DNA of 64,000 nucleotides from Pectinophora gossypiella (Eukaryota; Arthropoda; Insecta; Lepidoptera; Gelechiidae): the NCBI RefSeq assembly GCF_024362695.1, contig NC_065425.1:3043001-3107000 (forward strand), read 5' to 3'. Position 1 is the stretch's first letter; every line of letters begins with the position of its first letter. Positions 44,058 through 55,924 of the stretch are shown piece after piece. The position numbers were made by a program, and so were the translations under genes. The notes below the pieces were generated by a model. It made no database searches. It saw only the letters and a program-made list of their open reading frames with translations, and was not told the DNA's origin.

Positions 44058-44389
44058 CATCTACATTAGTTACCTACAATAAGCAGTTCTTTCGGACCCA
44101 CCGTAGGTACACTTTCTGGAAGTTGTTCATATTAACATCGTAATGAAATATAACAGGCTCTTTTAACTTTCCATTATTTTTTCACCTTTTAATATGTCAT
44201 TAATAATGTGGGCGTTTTGGATTTAAATTGCGGATGGCTCTTATTTTTGGTTATAATATTTTCGGCAGTGGACATGGTGACTTGGTGTTATGCTTGATGA
44301 AGATAATGACAAAGTTATAAGAAAAATATTGGTTAATACCAATTGTAAAGTTTTTATGTGTAGTTTCTTTGGATAAATACGAAATAAAT

Positions 44390-44765
44390 ACCCTCTCCGG
44401 TTGATTGAGGGGGAGGACTGTGCCCCCCTCCCCCGGTCCCGTGCTGTAGGGCTCCCCAAGTGTTCCGGGTAGCCCTCGGTGGAGGGGGAGGCGCTTGACG
44501 CGCTCCCATGGGCGCTGGGCCCCAAAGGGCATCCGCCGGCGAGGACGCGGTTGTGTGCAATTGCATTCCCGTATCCCCGCTACACGGCGGCAAGGAGGAA
44601 CACCGTTGGGTTTTAGTGGGTATACCGGGTGGCGACCCCCGGGGAGTCCCACATAACCACGTCGTCCCCCCTGGGCGGCGTGGTATGCGTAATGCATTTC
44701 CCAACGTTAAAAAAAAAGGGGGAGGACTGTGCCCAGCAGTAGGACGTATATAGGCTGTTTATGTT
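44390..44765 (+). mobile_element. SINE-1 3' part split by a GC-rich retroposed insert
   Basis: The SINE-1 end GGTTGATTGAG...GTGCCCAGCAGTAGGACG is interrupted. A ~290-bp GC-rich, poly(A)-ended segment (44426-44717) lies between two copies of GGGGGAGGACTGTGCCC (44409-44425, 44718-44734). The insert looks like a LINE 3' UTR. Its long antisense ORFs (up to 148 codons) are composition effects. Confidence 0.8.
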
Positions 44766-44999
44766 ATGTTATGCTATTATATTAGGATTTTTGTACTTTG
44801 AATCAAAAGGCCATAATAAAAAAGTGTCACACATTTTGTAAGTCAGTACCTATACGATGTAGCTATGACTGTAGAGATTCAGTTATTTTGTTAAGACTAA
44901 ATAAATGCTTTGAAATTATTGGTTTATGTTACGTTTATACATTTTGGAATGTTTATTTAATGTTTCATTGTAGACGGCGATACAAAAAGCTCAGTGAAA

Positions 45000-45352
45000 C
45001 ATGAGCACTTAGTTTATCATGCAATGGATGTACCTCTGACTACCCTAATTGGGATCATAATCATGAGCTGATGTAGTGTTAATGTATGTTGAATTTCTTA
45101 CTTCTTTTTCTTTTATCGTGTGGGTTGTGAGGTGGATCACCATTTCTCACGACCTCAGCAATCCTGGTATCAGAGTTGTTGAGCTGCCTGGAAGTTTTTA
45201 CTTTATTTTATTATTGTTTCTGGTGGGTCAAAAAGGCCACATCGAAGCAATTCATCTAAGAAAACAATATTGCAATTTGACATTTTCACATAAAGTACAA
45301 AAGCAATATTGCTTTTTAGATGAATTGCTTCGATGTGGCATTTTTAACCCCC
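45000..45352. repeat. SINE-6, SINE-2 and MITE-B fragments
   Basis: GATGTACCTCTGACTACCC (SINE-6), GTGTGGGTTGTGAGGTGG (SINE-2), then a MITE-B palindrome at 45228-45352 (CACATCGAAGCAATTCATCT ... AGATGAATTGCTTCGATGTG). Confidence 0.65.
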
Positions 45353-45388
45353 TGCTGGCTAGGTTTAATTAGGCGACCATTCAAAGTT

Positions 45389-46502
45389 TTACACAAAACT
45401 CTCCTTACTTATAAAGTCGTATACAATTATATTTCTATTTTCTCTTTCCTGTGCTGGCACACAAACAAATCTGTTCCTTCCTTCACTTATATCTAAAGTT
45501 ATAGAATACACATTATTTGTCTTAACATCTAGGTTTAATATTTGTATCTGTTTATTGTTCTCAGTGGCAGTTACATCGTCATCTACATCTTCATTATTAT
45601 GTACTTCAACCAAAACATCGTTTTCAACAGCAGCTTTGAATATCAAACTGTTACACCTAGCATTTTCAGTTATAACATTCATATCACCAAATTTGTCTTT
45701 TTCAGCATTCATCTCAGCAATCACTTTCATACTATTCCGCCTTGGAAGATCCGGTACTATTTCTACTTTTGGTTGCCTAACTACTTTATCGACTTCAACT
45801 TCTTTGATGTCTTTGGTTTTCTTACTTTCTTTATGAACTATATTCTTTTGGGATGAAGCTCTGTTGCTGTATCTTTTCCAGAAAGAGTCTGATGTATTTT
45901 GACTGCTGGAAAACCCGGTCGACGTCGTCGTATTAAACGTGTCTCTCCTCTGTATATTTTCCCTAAAGTTCCTTCCGCATTTTATCAATTTGTTTATCCT
46001 TAACAACTTCACAAATCCCTCACGGAATTTTGACGACATCAAGTTATACAGTATAGGATTTATCGCCGAATTTAAATACAGCATTACTCTACAAAAATAC
46101 AAAAGTATATAATAACCATCTAAACCTAATGACATTATTGTCTCCGGTGGGAATACGATTATCCACAGTGTGAGCGCTTTGAAAGGTAAAAGACATACAA
46201 AGAATGACAATACTACAGTCCCAAGCATCAATATAACTTGTTTTCTATATCGCAAGACATTTCCTGTGTTGTTTGAGTTTCTGCTTGAGTGTTGGTTGAT
46301 GATGACGGGATTCTCCATTAGGTTCTTGGCGATGACGCTGTAGAGGACGAGCAGGACTCCGAGTGGAATGATGAAGAAGATAGCGATGGTGAGGATGAAG
46401 AACAATGCGGACCAGAAGGTGTCAGCTTGGGTGAGGCAGACGGGCACCTCGGTGCCGTCTTCGTACTCCTCGTAGGTGAAGGTGGCGACGGCGAGGATGG
46501 GG
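45389..46502 (-). CDS. Neuropeptide-type class A GPCR, terminal exon A (EL2-TM7 and tail)
   Basis: This is a partial gene: the last exon of a rhodopsin-family peptide receptor, 370 residues after the split codon. It begins at a CTCTTCCACAG acceptor in phase 2, inside TM4 (SPILAVATF). EL2 holds the conserved disulfide cysteine (exon residue 22, VCLTQAD). TM5 is about residues 30-57, TM6 88-116 with the FxxCxxPF switch (FFVCLLPF), and TM7 132-152 with NPILY and helix 8 (SSKFREGF). The 200-residue tail is Ser/Thr/Asn-rich and ends ESFV, a class I PDZ ligand. The sequence style (RKQVILMLGTVVLSFF) suggests the TRH-receptor/ghrelin-receptor-like group of insect peptide receptors. That is recognition, not a search, and the ligand is unknown. 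TM1-TM4 are missing and I find them nowhere in the window. It is paralogous to exon B at 51.8-52.9 kb. Confidence 0.9.
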
Positions 46503-46649
46503 CTGTGGAAGAGAATAGGCAGTTTAGTAAAGCAACAGAACATTATTTTCTTATTGTTTCTAACCAATTTGATCTCAATGCTGCCACCGTTTCTTTTATA
46601 TCTCTCCATATTCCGTTTAAGCCAAGATGATCACAATTTGTATTTTACA

Positions 46650-46985
46650 TCTGAACCGTGTGGTAGCACAGTTGGAAGAACGCTTGACTCTCATTGTAAG
46701 CTCGCAGGTTCGAATCCGAGCAAGGTTTAGAGCCAATAATTTTCGAATTTGGTTTCGAATCCGTGTTTGGAACTTTGGATTGTAAATGATTATCACGTGC
46801 TCAGCGGTGAAGGAAAACATCGTGAGTAAACACACATTCCAAAAAAATGCGTTTTGGAGGTGTATGACCTTACTTGTATTGGCTTGGTTTTCCCTTCGCG
46901 GGTCGGTTCTGTGAAAAACCGGACCTGTCAAATCTTTAAGTTAGGTAAGCGAACCCCGCGAGAATCGGGATAATGCTAGAGAGGT
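46650..46985 (+). repeat. SINE-4, full length
   Basis: Head GTGTGGTAGCACAGTTGGA with box B AGGTTCGAATCC, body TTATCACGTGCTCAGCGG, end GCGAGAATCGGGATAATGC. Lies in the intron before receptor exon A. Confidence 0.8.
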
Positions 46986-47934
46986 GATGGTGGCATAGGA
47001 TATGAACACCATAGTCGTTGTAAATTCGGAATAAGATGATGTGATGGTGTTCACCCCTCTCAAGACAGTCGCTCAAAGAGACGGTCTTTCTGGATAAAGT
47101 TCACACAAATTACATCAATAATCACAACTTGTTGATAATTAAAGCAATGGACCATGGAGGTACTTATTATCTTTGAGCTTTATATTATAAAAACAAAACA
47201 TATTTATAAACACGATGACATTTACCTTTCTTAAGATTCAAGGAGCATAAGACGTCTGCAAGTACGTTTTCAAACCGTTGGGATTTCAAAGTTAGAAAAT
47301 TACTAAGATCAGTGTCCTGTTTATCAAAACTTACAAGCTCTGTATTACAAGAAATTTTCTTTTAAAATATTTCATTACTACAAGCATGTGTTTATATCAT
47401 ACATGTAAATTACATGTTACTAGTGTCAATATTTATTTTACAAGTAAGCAAAATACTTTTTTTTTTGATAAACGTAATTTACACGTAACTTGTAGCTTGT
47501 GAACGTGTGGACTTGTAAGTTTTGATAAACACGGCACAGTTCTCATTTACATAACAACCTAAATGCTTAATAGCACAGAGGATATTCCGCACTGCACTTT
47601 AGCTGCCTATATTTTAAGACGGATTCATACAAAAGCGCTTGAAATATAACCTTAAAATTTCCGGTATCCTGTTGTATTGTGAGGAGACAATGTGCTATAA
47701 CTCAGGGGAATTCAGGTGGCGCTGTTAATGTGACGTCATTGTACACTTTGGAACCATAATCATGCCGTAATACCTCACTTGCGGTCTGAAAGGGGGTACT
47801 TGTGTTATAAATTCGCGTACCTAAGTGGAAAGGGTAAGTATTTCGTATGTAATTAACGTTTTATTGTACACTAGATAAAACATAGAAACACAAAGTGGAG
47901 AGAATAGATACGAATAGACCTTAGAATTTATTGG

Positions 47935-48480
47935 GTAGTTTCCTAGGTAAAGGATAATTTTCTGATTAGTAAATAAAGATCTAAAGGTGACAAAAACGTT
48001 TTCTTTTTTCCATTTAACTTACTTATGAATTTTAATAAAGAAAAATGAAAAAATAAGTTTGACACTTTGTCACGTTTTTCTGTGACGTTACAGTGTGCTT
48101 TTTGCAAAGCTTTTTGATACAAATTCCATAGTAATTTTGTGTTTTGACGATTAGTAGAATCAGAATCAGAATCATTTATTCAACGTAATTATCATGGATA
48201 AACTTGTTGAAGGTCAATGTAACATTTTTGAATTTAAGTACGTCATTTCGCAAGGTGTTATGGCTGAGGAGAAGAAATGACAAGAAACTGCAACAGCAAT
48301 GATTTTAAATCAATGAGGGTACATTACAAGTTATTTAATAACTAGAGGAACACATTCAATACCAGACATTTTTATCATTTAGGTAATCATTAATCTTATA
48401 ATAGGCTTTTTTACATAAAGTAAGCTTCACGTGAGCTTTAAATTTGACTTGTTGGAAACTAGCCTATTACCTCTATAATC
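47935..48480. mobile_element. MITE-E copy with a retroposon insert
   Basis: GGGTAGTTTCCTAGGTAAAG to TTGGAAACTAGCCTATTAC. It is interrupted at about 48155-48440 by AGAATCAGAATCATTTATTC ..., a LINE-like 3' end in reverse. Confidence 0.6.
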
Positions 48481-48954
48481 TACTTATAGTTACTTACGTA
48501 AACGATTATGTACACCTATAGTTATTGGCTTATATAACTAAGTGTCCAATTCCTGATGTACTTACTTACTTAAATTATATTTTATTTAATGTTTTATTAT
48601 ATACACGTCCATTTACTAAATAAATAAATTATTTTGAGTTAAAAATGCAAGAAAGGATTCTTACTTTCAAAACCGGAAATTTTTACCAGTATAGGTGGTG
48701 TTTTTTTGAAACCGTGATCTATGCAGTCCTTATTTCATGCACTGTCTCACTTCTTTGCGTTTTTTTTCTTTCTGTATAGACTAGTGATGTTGTTTACGTT
48801 GATGACGTCTCAAACCGTGTACATACTTAGCGTCAAAGGGAAACATCGTGAAAAACCTCGCACTCGAACAATACAAACATTTTCAAAAGCTTGTGAAGAG
48901 TCTCCACTCATAGTTAAGATAGCGTCACAGCCCGGACACTTCATACAAAAATCC

Positions 48955-49290
48955 GCTTCCGTACTTTGGAAGGCACGTTAAGCCGTTGGTCCCGGTTACT
49001 AAGTTATTAGTTGTTACATAAGCCATGTCAGGGGCCTTTGGCGGCTCGATAATAACTCTGACACCAGGGTTGCAATGGGGTTGGTACTTCACCTCACAAC
49101 CCACACTATTTAAGAAGATACAAAAATCTCGTTCTGACATAGACACCTGTGTAGTGTCTATGTCAGAACGAGATTTGAATGAAAAGAATGAATAAAAAAA
49201 AGAATGAATCGACCCTAGAGGGTCGATAGCGATAAGCGCTGATTGAGGAAAGTCGTCCACCACGCCAGCGGGGTCGGTATCGGGGTCCTG
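48955..49290. repeat. SINE-2 (+) and SINE-5 (-) fragments
   Basis: SINE-2: CTTTGGAAGGCACGTTAAGC to CAACCCACACTATTTAAG. SINE-5 reverse: ATCGACCCTAGAGGGTCGA to GGTCGGTATCGGGGTCC. Between them is an inverted CATAGACACCTGTGTAG.. / TGTCTATG hairpin. Confidence 0.6.
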
Positions 49291-49654
49291 AAGTGTTTGG
49301 TGTCGCGAGCTGATTGCCTGCCTCTATGGCTAGAGTAATCGGGTCGTCGGGAATGTGTGAATAAGGTGTGTGTAGTAAGTAGGTATATTCGCGACTTTCA
49401 CCAGCAATGCACTAGAATTTAAGCCAGAAGTTATTGTCCATTGATGTCATATACAGCTCCCAGGCGCGGGAAAGCATCCAGTTCGTTTAAAAAATGCCAT
49501 TGTTTTGTCCAAGCCTGCAGTTGTATGCAAAACAGTTACCAATTTGTATTTTGCTTTACCTACCTGGGTATGCTTTGATGTTAATCTCCCTTTTTGTTTA
49601 AAAATGCACTTACTACATATACTTATACATATCATCATCATATAATTTATCTTA

Positions 49655-49830
49655 AGTAGAGTTTTGTCTAACACAGTTGACTCGACCATTTCAGATGGCG
49701 ATACGGCTCACCACCTATCACGTTGTTCTAACAGAAAGCTCGGTGAGGTGTGGGTACTTAGTCCATCTTGGGATGGCGATGGATGTACGTCTGACTACCC
49801 CATTGGGATATAGTCGCGAGCTTATGTTAC
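49655..49830 (+). repeat. SINE-6, best copy
   Basis: AAGTAGAGTTTTGTCTAACA, CGATACGGCTCACCACCTAT, AAGCTCGGTGAGGTGTGGGT, GATGTACGTCTGACTACCCC to TTATGTTA. Confidence 0.7.
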
Positions 49831-50104
49831 GTTGTTATGTTACATACAGAAATAAGTAAACTCACGCTCGTCATCCCTAACGGGGTAGACAGAGTTCTAA
49901 GTAATCAGAATACAACTGGCAGTTCTAAGGTGGATATGATAACCTTATGAAGTTAAAAAATAAAATTAAATTAATATTCTGCTTTTTACTAGCCTCTAAG
50001 CAAAATACGATAGAAGAATTAATTAAAAATACTAAGGCATACTTATAACTATGCAGAAAAAACTATGAAGAAAACCACAGAGATCTTGCAATTTTACAAT
50101 TGTT

Positions 50105-50395
50105 TTTTTTTTGACATGACTTAAGTATTGCCGTAAATGGCATTTCTGTTGACCCGGACAAATGAGGAGCGCTGAAGGCTCTCATATGATACAAAATTTA
50201 AGACAACAGGCCTGGGGGCGCCCAGTAGGGCGCGAACCTCGGCTCAATCCGTCATCTGAGAGGATTATATCATGAAATGTATTTGACAAAATTAATTGAC
50301 GCTAGTGGGCCGATAGCGATAAGCGCTGGATGAGAGGAATCGTCGACCACGCGGGCGAGGTTGGTATCGGAGTCCTGAAGTGTTGTCACGAGCTG
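50105..50395 (-). repeat. SINE-5 copy
   Basis: Reverse orientation: T-run, GACATGACTTAAGTATTGCC to GGTTGGTATCGGAGTCC. Confidence 0.7.
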
Positions 50396-51059
50396 AGTGG
50401 CCGCCGCTAGTCATAACTAGCCATAGAGTAATCAGATGGTATATTATGAGATGGCGAATGTCTCGAGCCTTTTAAGTCGCCTTAAGAAAACAGCATTAGT
50501 TAGAAATCTGTGAAAATTAAAGGATAATGATAAATTAATTTTGCTTCTTCCTTACTGCAAAGGACTGGAACTGTCTGCCGTCGTCTGTTTTTCCGACTCA
50601 TAATCTGGGAGTCTTCAAGCCTACTTACCATCGCTTACCATCAAGTGAGATTGTGGTCAAACGCGAACCTATTATATTAAAAAAAAAATGTTTTGTAGGT
50701 AAAGGCAAACCGATTACTGTAGACCTGTCGAGATGGGTTAGTCTAGAAACGAATGGTAAGACAACCAAATAGGGAGAAATAAACACACAATTTGTCTATG
50801 ATGTAAATATTCATGTATATTTTATTGTATATTTAAATATAACTTCAGTTACAATAGACACGACAAAATATTACACATTCTCTACTAATTTAATATTATT
50901 TTAGTTTATTTACAAGGCTTCTTGTTACTTTACTTTTTGGGTTTATACGAGTTATGCCGGGCTTTTGGAGATGTGGCGAGACACGGAAGAGGCATATTGA
51001 AGGATGAACCCTAATTCAAACACATTATGTAAACGAGCGGCAACGTAAAAATGTTGTGT

Positions 51060-51300
51060 ATGAATAAATGAATAAACATTTTATTGGATACACAAACAGA
51101 ACAGAACAGGTACGAGGAAAAACGAAAAGCAAAGGCGACCTTATCGCTAAAAGCGATCTCTTCCAGAAAACCTTCGGTAGAGGATAAATATACATAAATA
51201 TATACTTACATACAATATAAAGAGTGACATCGTAACGAATACTGAGGGGGATTATTCAGACCATGATTCTGAGTTATTATCAAGTGGACATTTTTGTCGA
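51060..51300. repeat. LINE 3' end and MITE-A half
   Basis: ATAAACATTTTATTGGATAC ... CTTATCGCTAAAAGCGATCT (related to 59160-59245), then GAGTGACATCGTAACGAATA to GTTATTATCAAGTGG. Confidence 0.55.
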
Positions 51301-51808
51301 ATAGTATAATCTACACCTGTAATAATAGCCTCAAAATCAATTGCCATTGATGGTGTATATGTTACTAAACTTGATTTTCCGTGTGTGTCAAGCTGGGTTT
51401 CCATAAACGACGTCTTGGCAGAATTCTCAGAAATTCTTCAGTCACCATTACAGTCTATTTTTATGCCTACTTAGGACTATGAACATGGTACATTTTTCCT
51501 TTTATAGTTTCTAATAAAATCATCATCAGAATATCCCATACAAATAACAGTTAAGCCGATTTGCAACGTTCGATTCGTGACAGAAGTTGTATGGATTTAT
51601 CTTATAGCGCGACAGTCGCACGGCTGCAGCGCGATTGAGTGATAGAGATATGGTAATGGTAAGGGTATTTACTTTACAAAAACATCGTCTTTGTTACTAG
51701 GCGGAAAGAATCTCATAAAGCAAGGTACTTAAACACCTGCAGACGTTGCAACAAAATTGAACACGTTATGTTTATGTTATATGTTAAATTTGCTAATATA
51801 ATTGCTAA

Positions 51809-52862
51809 TCACACAAAACTCTCTGGAAAATCATAATCAACACTTTTAGTATTCTGGTATCCCACTACACTTTCTACTTTTATCTTTTGGTAAGATATTT
51901 TCTTACGATCCTCTACACTTTTAGCTTTAGCACTGTTTATCAGTACACTACGTCTTAAAGAACCTCTGTTCCGATCTAAATCGAAATCTGTGTTAGTTTT
52001 ACCACTATTGGAATGACCTATAAACTTTACAGTATCGTTTTCTGTCCCTTTATCTAAATCGGTGACTTCGAATACGTTGCCTTCGCTTCGCATCCTGTTT
52101 ATTTTTGGTTTTACATTCGCACACACTGGGGCTGATTGCTGACGTATGAAACGTTTGTTTGTGAATATTCTTTCGAAAAAGCCATTTGGTTTGGTTTCAT
52201 CTTTGCTTTCTCTGTTCTCTGACTCCGTGTCACTTTTATCCAAGCTGCCTCGGTGGGTGAATAGCTTCTTAAGACTATTAGTAGTCCTTGTTAAACTACT
52301 ACTCGTCGTCGACCCATTCGTAATCGTCCTCTGGGCTCTGTTCTGGATCCTATCAGACGATCTTTTATAACACACACAGATCTTACAAAACCCTATTCTA
52401 AATTTTGACGACATGAGATTGTAGAGTATTGGATTAATAGCTGAATTTATATACAACATTATTCTAGAGAAATATAGTATATTGTACCATTTCTCAGGGC
52501 TGATTTCTTCTGAAATCTCTTGGGGCGTTACAATTATCCATAGAGCTAGGACTCTGTAAGGCATGAGGCATAGAAAGAAGCATAAGACGACTGTTCCTAG
52601 CATGAGAATGACTTGTTTTCTCGCTCTGGCGTTGTAAGGGTCGACGGTTTTGTTCATGACGACTTTGGAGGCAGCTGTGATGAGGTTTTTGGCGATGACG
52701 CTGTACAGAATGATGAGGATGATGAGAGGCAAGACGTAGAGGAGGATGATGACCATGACGAAGAAGGTGATCTGCCAGAAGGTGACGGCTTGAGTCAGGC
52801 ATTGGAAGGAGATGGAGCCGTCGTGTCTGTTCTCGTGGTGCTCAGCGATGGCCAGAATTGGA
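51809..52862 (-). CDS. Neuropeptide-type class A GPCR, terminal exon B (EL2-TM7 and tail)
   Basis: This is the paralogue of exon A, upstream of it in transcription order. It begins after CTTTTCTCTTGCAG in the same phase at the same protein position (SPILAIAEH) and encodes 350 further residues. It has the EL2 cysteine (QCLTQA), TM5 ending in YSVIAKNL as in exon A, TM6 with FFLCLMPYR, TM7 with NPILYNLMSSKFR, and a cysteine-rich juxtamembrane stretch (CKICVCYK) that could be palmitoylated. The tail is Ser/Thr/Arg-rich and diverged from exon A, yet also ends ESFV. EL2 and the TM6-TM7 loop differ most, so ligand preference may differ. Upstream exons for TM1-TM4 are not in the remaining 11 kb on the right that I could read. 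Either this is a second tandem receptor gene, or exons A and B are alternative last exons of one gene. Confidence 0.9.
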
Positions 52863-52969
52863 CTGCAAGAGAAAAGAAAGACGGTGTAAGTTCTTATGTT
52901 GGACAATACTAACATATTGATACGTGAGATATGAAAGGATGCAAAGTCGAATCAAATATTTACTACAAT

Positions 52970-53060
52970 AACATTATTTATTTATTATTATTTATTTATT
53001 TATTTTACAGTTTTACATTCAGCCATTACATCAACAATTAACAACATAAAAGGTATATTT
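52970..53060 (+). repeat. (TTTA)n and retroposon 3' sequence
   Basis: TTATTTATTATTATTTATTT followed by ACAGTTTTACATTCAGCC. The next 400 bp are AT-rich with nothing recognisable. Confidence 0.4.
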
Positions 53061-53478
53061 TTTATCGTTTAATTGGTCGACTTTGCACCTTCTCATCAAG
53101 TACAAGTAAATACACATTTGCAAATTAATATAATACTAGATACCAATGAAGGAAAAAGAAGATAATAAAGTGGTCTTGAAAGTACTTGATCGAAAAAGAA
53201 AACTAAATTACTATCTATTTAAGAAATAAAAAGTTGTGATACAACACAATTTGTAATGGAAACTATTCAAAAAAATAATAATAATTTCACGACGTGCTTT
53301 TGTTATAAACTTAAATAGTTCGGAATGTACAAATTGAAGCATGTCCACACAGCACAAATATGCAAAGAAAAGGAATGGAATTATAATAATAAAGAATTAA
53401 CCCTGAGTGCGGTGACATGTTTTTTTTTTCAATAGAAGTAAAGAGAATATAGAGTTCCTGATTGACAGCTTGCACATT

Positions 53479-53552
53479 CTTATCAATACCTTTGAATTAT
53501 TGTAGATTTGCCGCAGATGGCATTAACTACATGGCCGGAACTTATCAATACC
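53479..53552 (-). mobile_element. SINE-5 micro-insertion with target duplication
   Basis: About 50 bp of the family 3' end (GATTTGCCGCAGATGGCATT) between two copies of CTTATCAATACC. Confidence 0.8.
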
Positions 53553-54250
53553 ACGTTGCACGTATTACTTGTGAAATCAAAATAACCTACGTTGAATGCG
53601 TCCTTCGGTTGACTGAAGGGAGGGCTCTGCCCAGCAGTGGGACTTATATTGGTTATATATGTAATGTTATTTTTAGGCAAGGGCACTGCTTGCCGCACTA
53701 CCAGTAAAGTCGTTTACAATAAATTGATAAAAATAGTTCTTTTAACATTACAATTTCGTAATTTCGGAAAAAGTGTCTACTAAAATGAAGGTTAAATAGA
53801 TTAATCTAAATAAATCGCAAAATAGTGCCACACAAAGCATAGTGTTAATAACAACAACCAAACATAAATACATTAAAAGCGTATATACACAACAGCTGTC
53901 ACATATAAATATAGCGTAAGTATGTACGCACCTTGCTTCTCAAAGGTTTTGTTATGGCCCAAAAGCCACTTTGTCAAAGTTTATAATCACAAACAATCTT
54001 AAAACGATTAGGTTTATTTTTAAAGATGAAAAAGGAATGCATAACCTGGAGATCTTTATGAGTACTTAATAGTAATAATAATTATGTGTGTTTGTAAAAG
54101 GAGACGTCAGGAAACTATTGTTTTTACAGATCATGTTATCAAATAGGTAGGATCCTAAAAGCGTTCTAGAAGCAACATCATCGTACCGTCCAACGTCCGT
54201 CCGTCCGTGCGTCCGCAATTGGCGTTTTAACTAGGTACTCTTTTTTTAAC

Positions 54251-54560
54251 GGCCTCCGTGGTCCAGTGGTTGAGCGTTGGGCTCACGATCCGGAGGTCCC
54301 GGGTTCGAATCCCGGTAGGGACATATCACAAAAATCACTTTGTGATCCCTAGTTTGGTTGGGACATTACAGGCTGAACACCTGATTGTCCGAAAGTAAGA
54401 TGATCCGTGTTTCGGAAGGCAGGTTAAGCCGTTGGTCCCGGTTACTACTTACTGATGTAAGTACGTAGGCGCTACATAAGAAATGTCAGGTGCCTTTGGC
54501 GGCTCGTAACCCTGACCCTGAGGTTGATAGTCCACCTCACAACCCACACGAGAGAAAAAA
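54251..54560 (+). repeat. SINE-2, best copy
   Basis: Head GGCCTCCGTGGTCCAGTGG, box B GGGTTCGAATCCC; body CACTTTGTGATCCCTAGTTT; end CCACCTCACAACCCACACG. Confidence 0.85.
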
Positions 54561-54841
54561 TTCCATAAGAAATGAGAAAATTGATAGTTTTTTATATAAT
54601 TTGTGTGACACACTTTTCATATTCAAGTCGCGAGCAAGTGAATTCGTAAACGAGGAACCTTAACTCGTCTGTCAAATTTGACAATTCGCGCTTTGACATT
54701 TACTTCATCTACTCGCGCCGTTACCGTGCTAGGCCTGTTGGACCACAAGCCCAGAAACCTTTAACAACCCGCAGATAAGTAAAGTTGTGTGATCCGCGCT
54801 TCGATTGTTTTATAAAGATGGGACCATAGTATAAGAAGACT

Positions 54842-55006
54842 AGGGGGTTAAAAAGTCCACGTCCAAGCAATTCATCTAAGAAAGCAATATTGTAATTTGA
54901 CATTTGCGCATATAAAAGTAAACTAAGTGCGCAATGCAAACAAATGTCAAATAGCAATATTGCTTTCTTAGATGAATTGCTTCGATGTGGCTATTTTAGC
55001 CCCCCT
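54842..55006. mobile_element. MITE-B, intact palindromic copy
   Basis: GGGGGTTAAAAAGTCCACGT, AAGCAATTCATCTAAGAAAG inverted as CTTTCTTAGATGAATTGCTT ... TTTTAGCCCCCC; ~165 bp. Confidence 0.8.
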
Positions 55007-55372
55007 GGTATGCTCAATCCTATGACAAGCCGCCATTGCTAGCCCTTTGATGACGTAAGTGTTACCACTGTGTTACTATTAAATTGGTATCTCCAACATT
55101 CCAAGGACGTAAATTTTATTATTGAAAATTACGTGAATTACTGACTAATTTATTTAATTACTATTACTTGTCACATATATAAAAATCATTTAAACTGTAA
55201 GTAACTCTTTTACTAAAAGTTCAAAATTTCCTTGCAAAGTTAAATTATAAAATCATTGATCGTGGGTAATATTTTTTTACAAAATGGCAACGCAGGGCGG
55301 GATGACGTCAGCTGGGCTAACCTTGAAATGTTAGCTGTCACTTTTGAGCATACCTACATACATACATACATA

Positions 55373-55590
55373 CATACATAAACTCACGCCCGTAATCCCT
55401 AATGGGGTGGGCAGAGCCACAAGTAATCAAAGACAACTTGCAGCCACTGTTGATACGAAGTCCAAAGATGGATATGATGAACCTTATGGTGATAAGGGAT
55501 CAGCCTATCGCCCATAACATTAGTCCATCATGTTAGAGGACACAATCCCTCTGTCGGTTTTTACGACATGCCCGGGAAGAGAAGCAGCTG
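55373..55590 (+). repeat. Unassigned dispersed retroposon fragment
   Basis: (CATA)n, then AACTCACGCCCGTAATCCC ... GACATGCCCGGGAAGAGAA. Starts like the short stretch at 49858-49890, so probably dispersed; type unknown. Confidence 0.4.
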
Positions 55591-55924
55591 AACGTGTTCT
55601 ATGTTTTTATATGCTCCCAGAACAGCATAGAAGCATACCTGGTTTTCATGAAAGGGACTGTTATGGGCATGTTATGTAATGTCGGCTATTTATCACCGCC
55701 TCAGGCATACGACACTAGTTTAATATTAATAGCATTGTTGTTTTTAAACTTTTTCTACACAATTTTTGTCTCTGTGTGATATAAAATATAGCTTAAACTC
55801 ACAACACAAATTAAAATTTATGATTCCCCAAGCAAATTTTTCATCTAACTAAAAAGTACTACAGGAACTAGAGGGTCTATGGGCGCAATTTAAAAAAAAA
55901 TAGAGCATTTCCTAAACAATTTCT

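Noticed and set aside
44241..44753. Several overlapping ORFs of 80-148 codons, Pro/Arg/Gly-rich
   Set aside because: They come from the GC-rich retroposed insert with target duplications; frames on both strands are open only because stops are rare at that composition.
45542..45856. Forward ORFs of 93-104 codons over the receptor tail, and 99-102-codon ORFs at 52494-52912
   Set aside because: Antisense or frame-shifted shadows of the receptor exons, which have conserved TM motifs.
49447..49689. 80-codon reverse ORF as a possible upstream receptor exon
   Set aside because: No transmembrane or ERY-like motif, and its start overlaps a SINE-6 copy.
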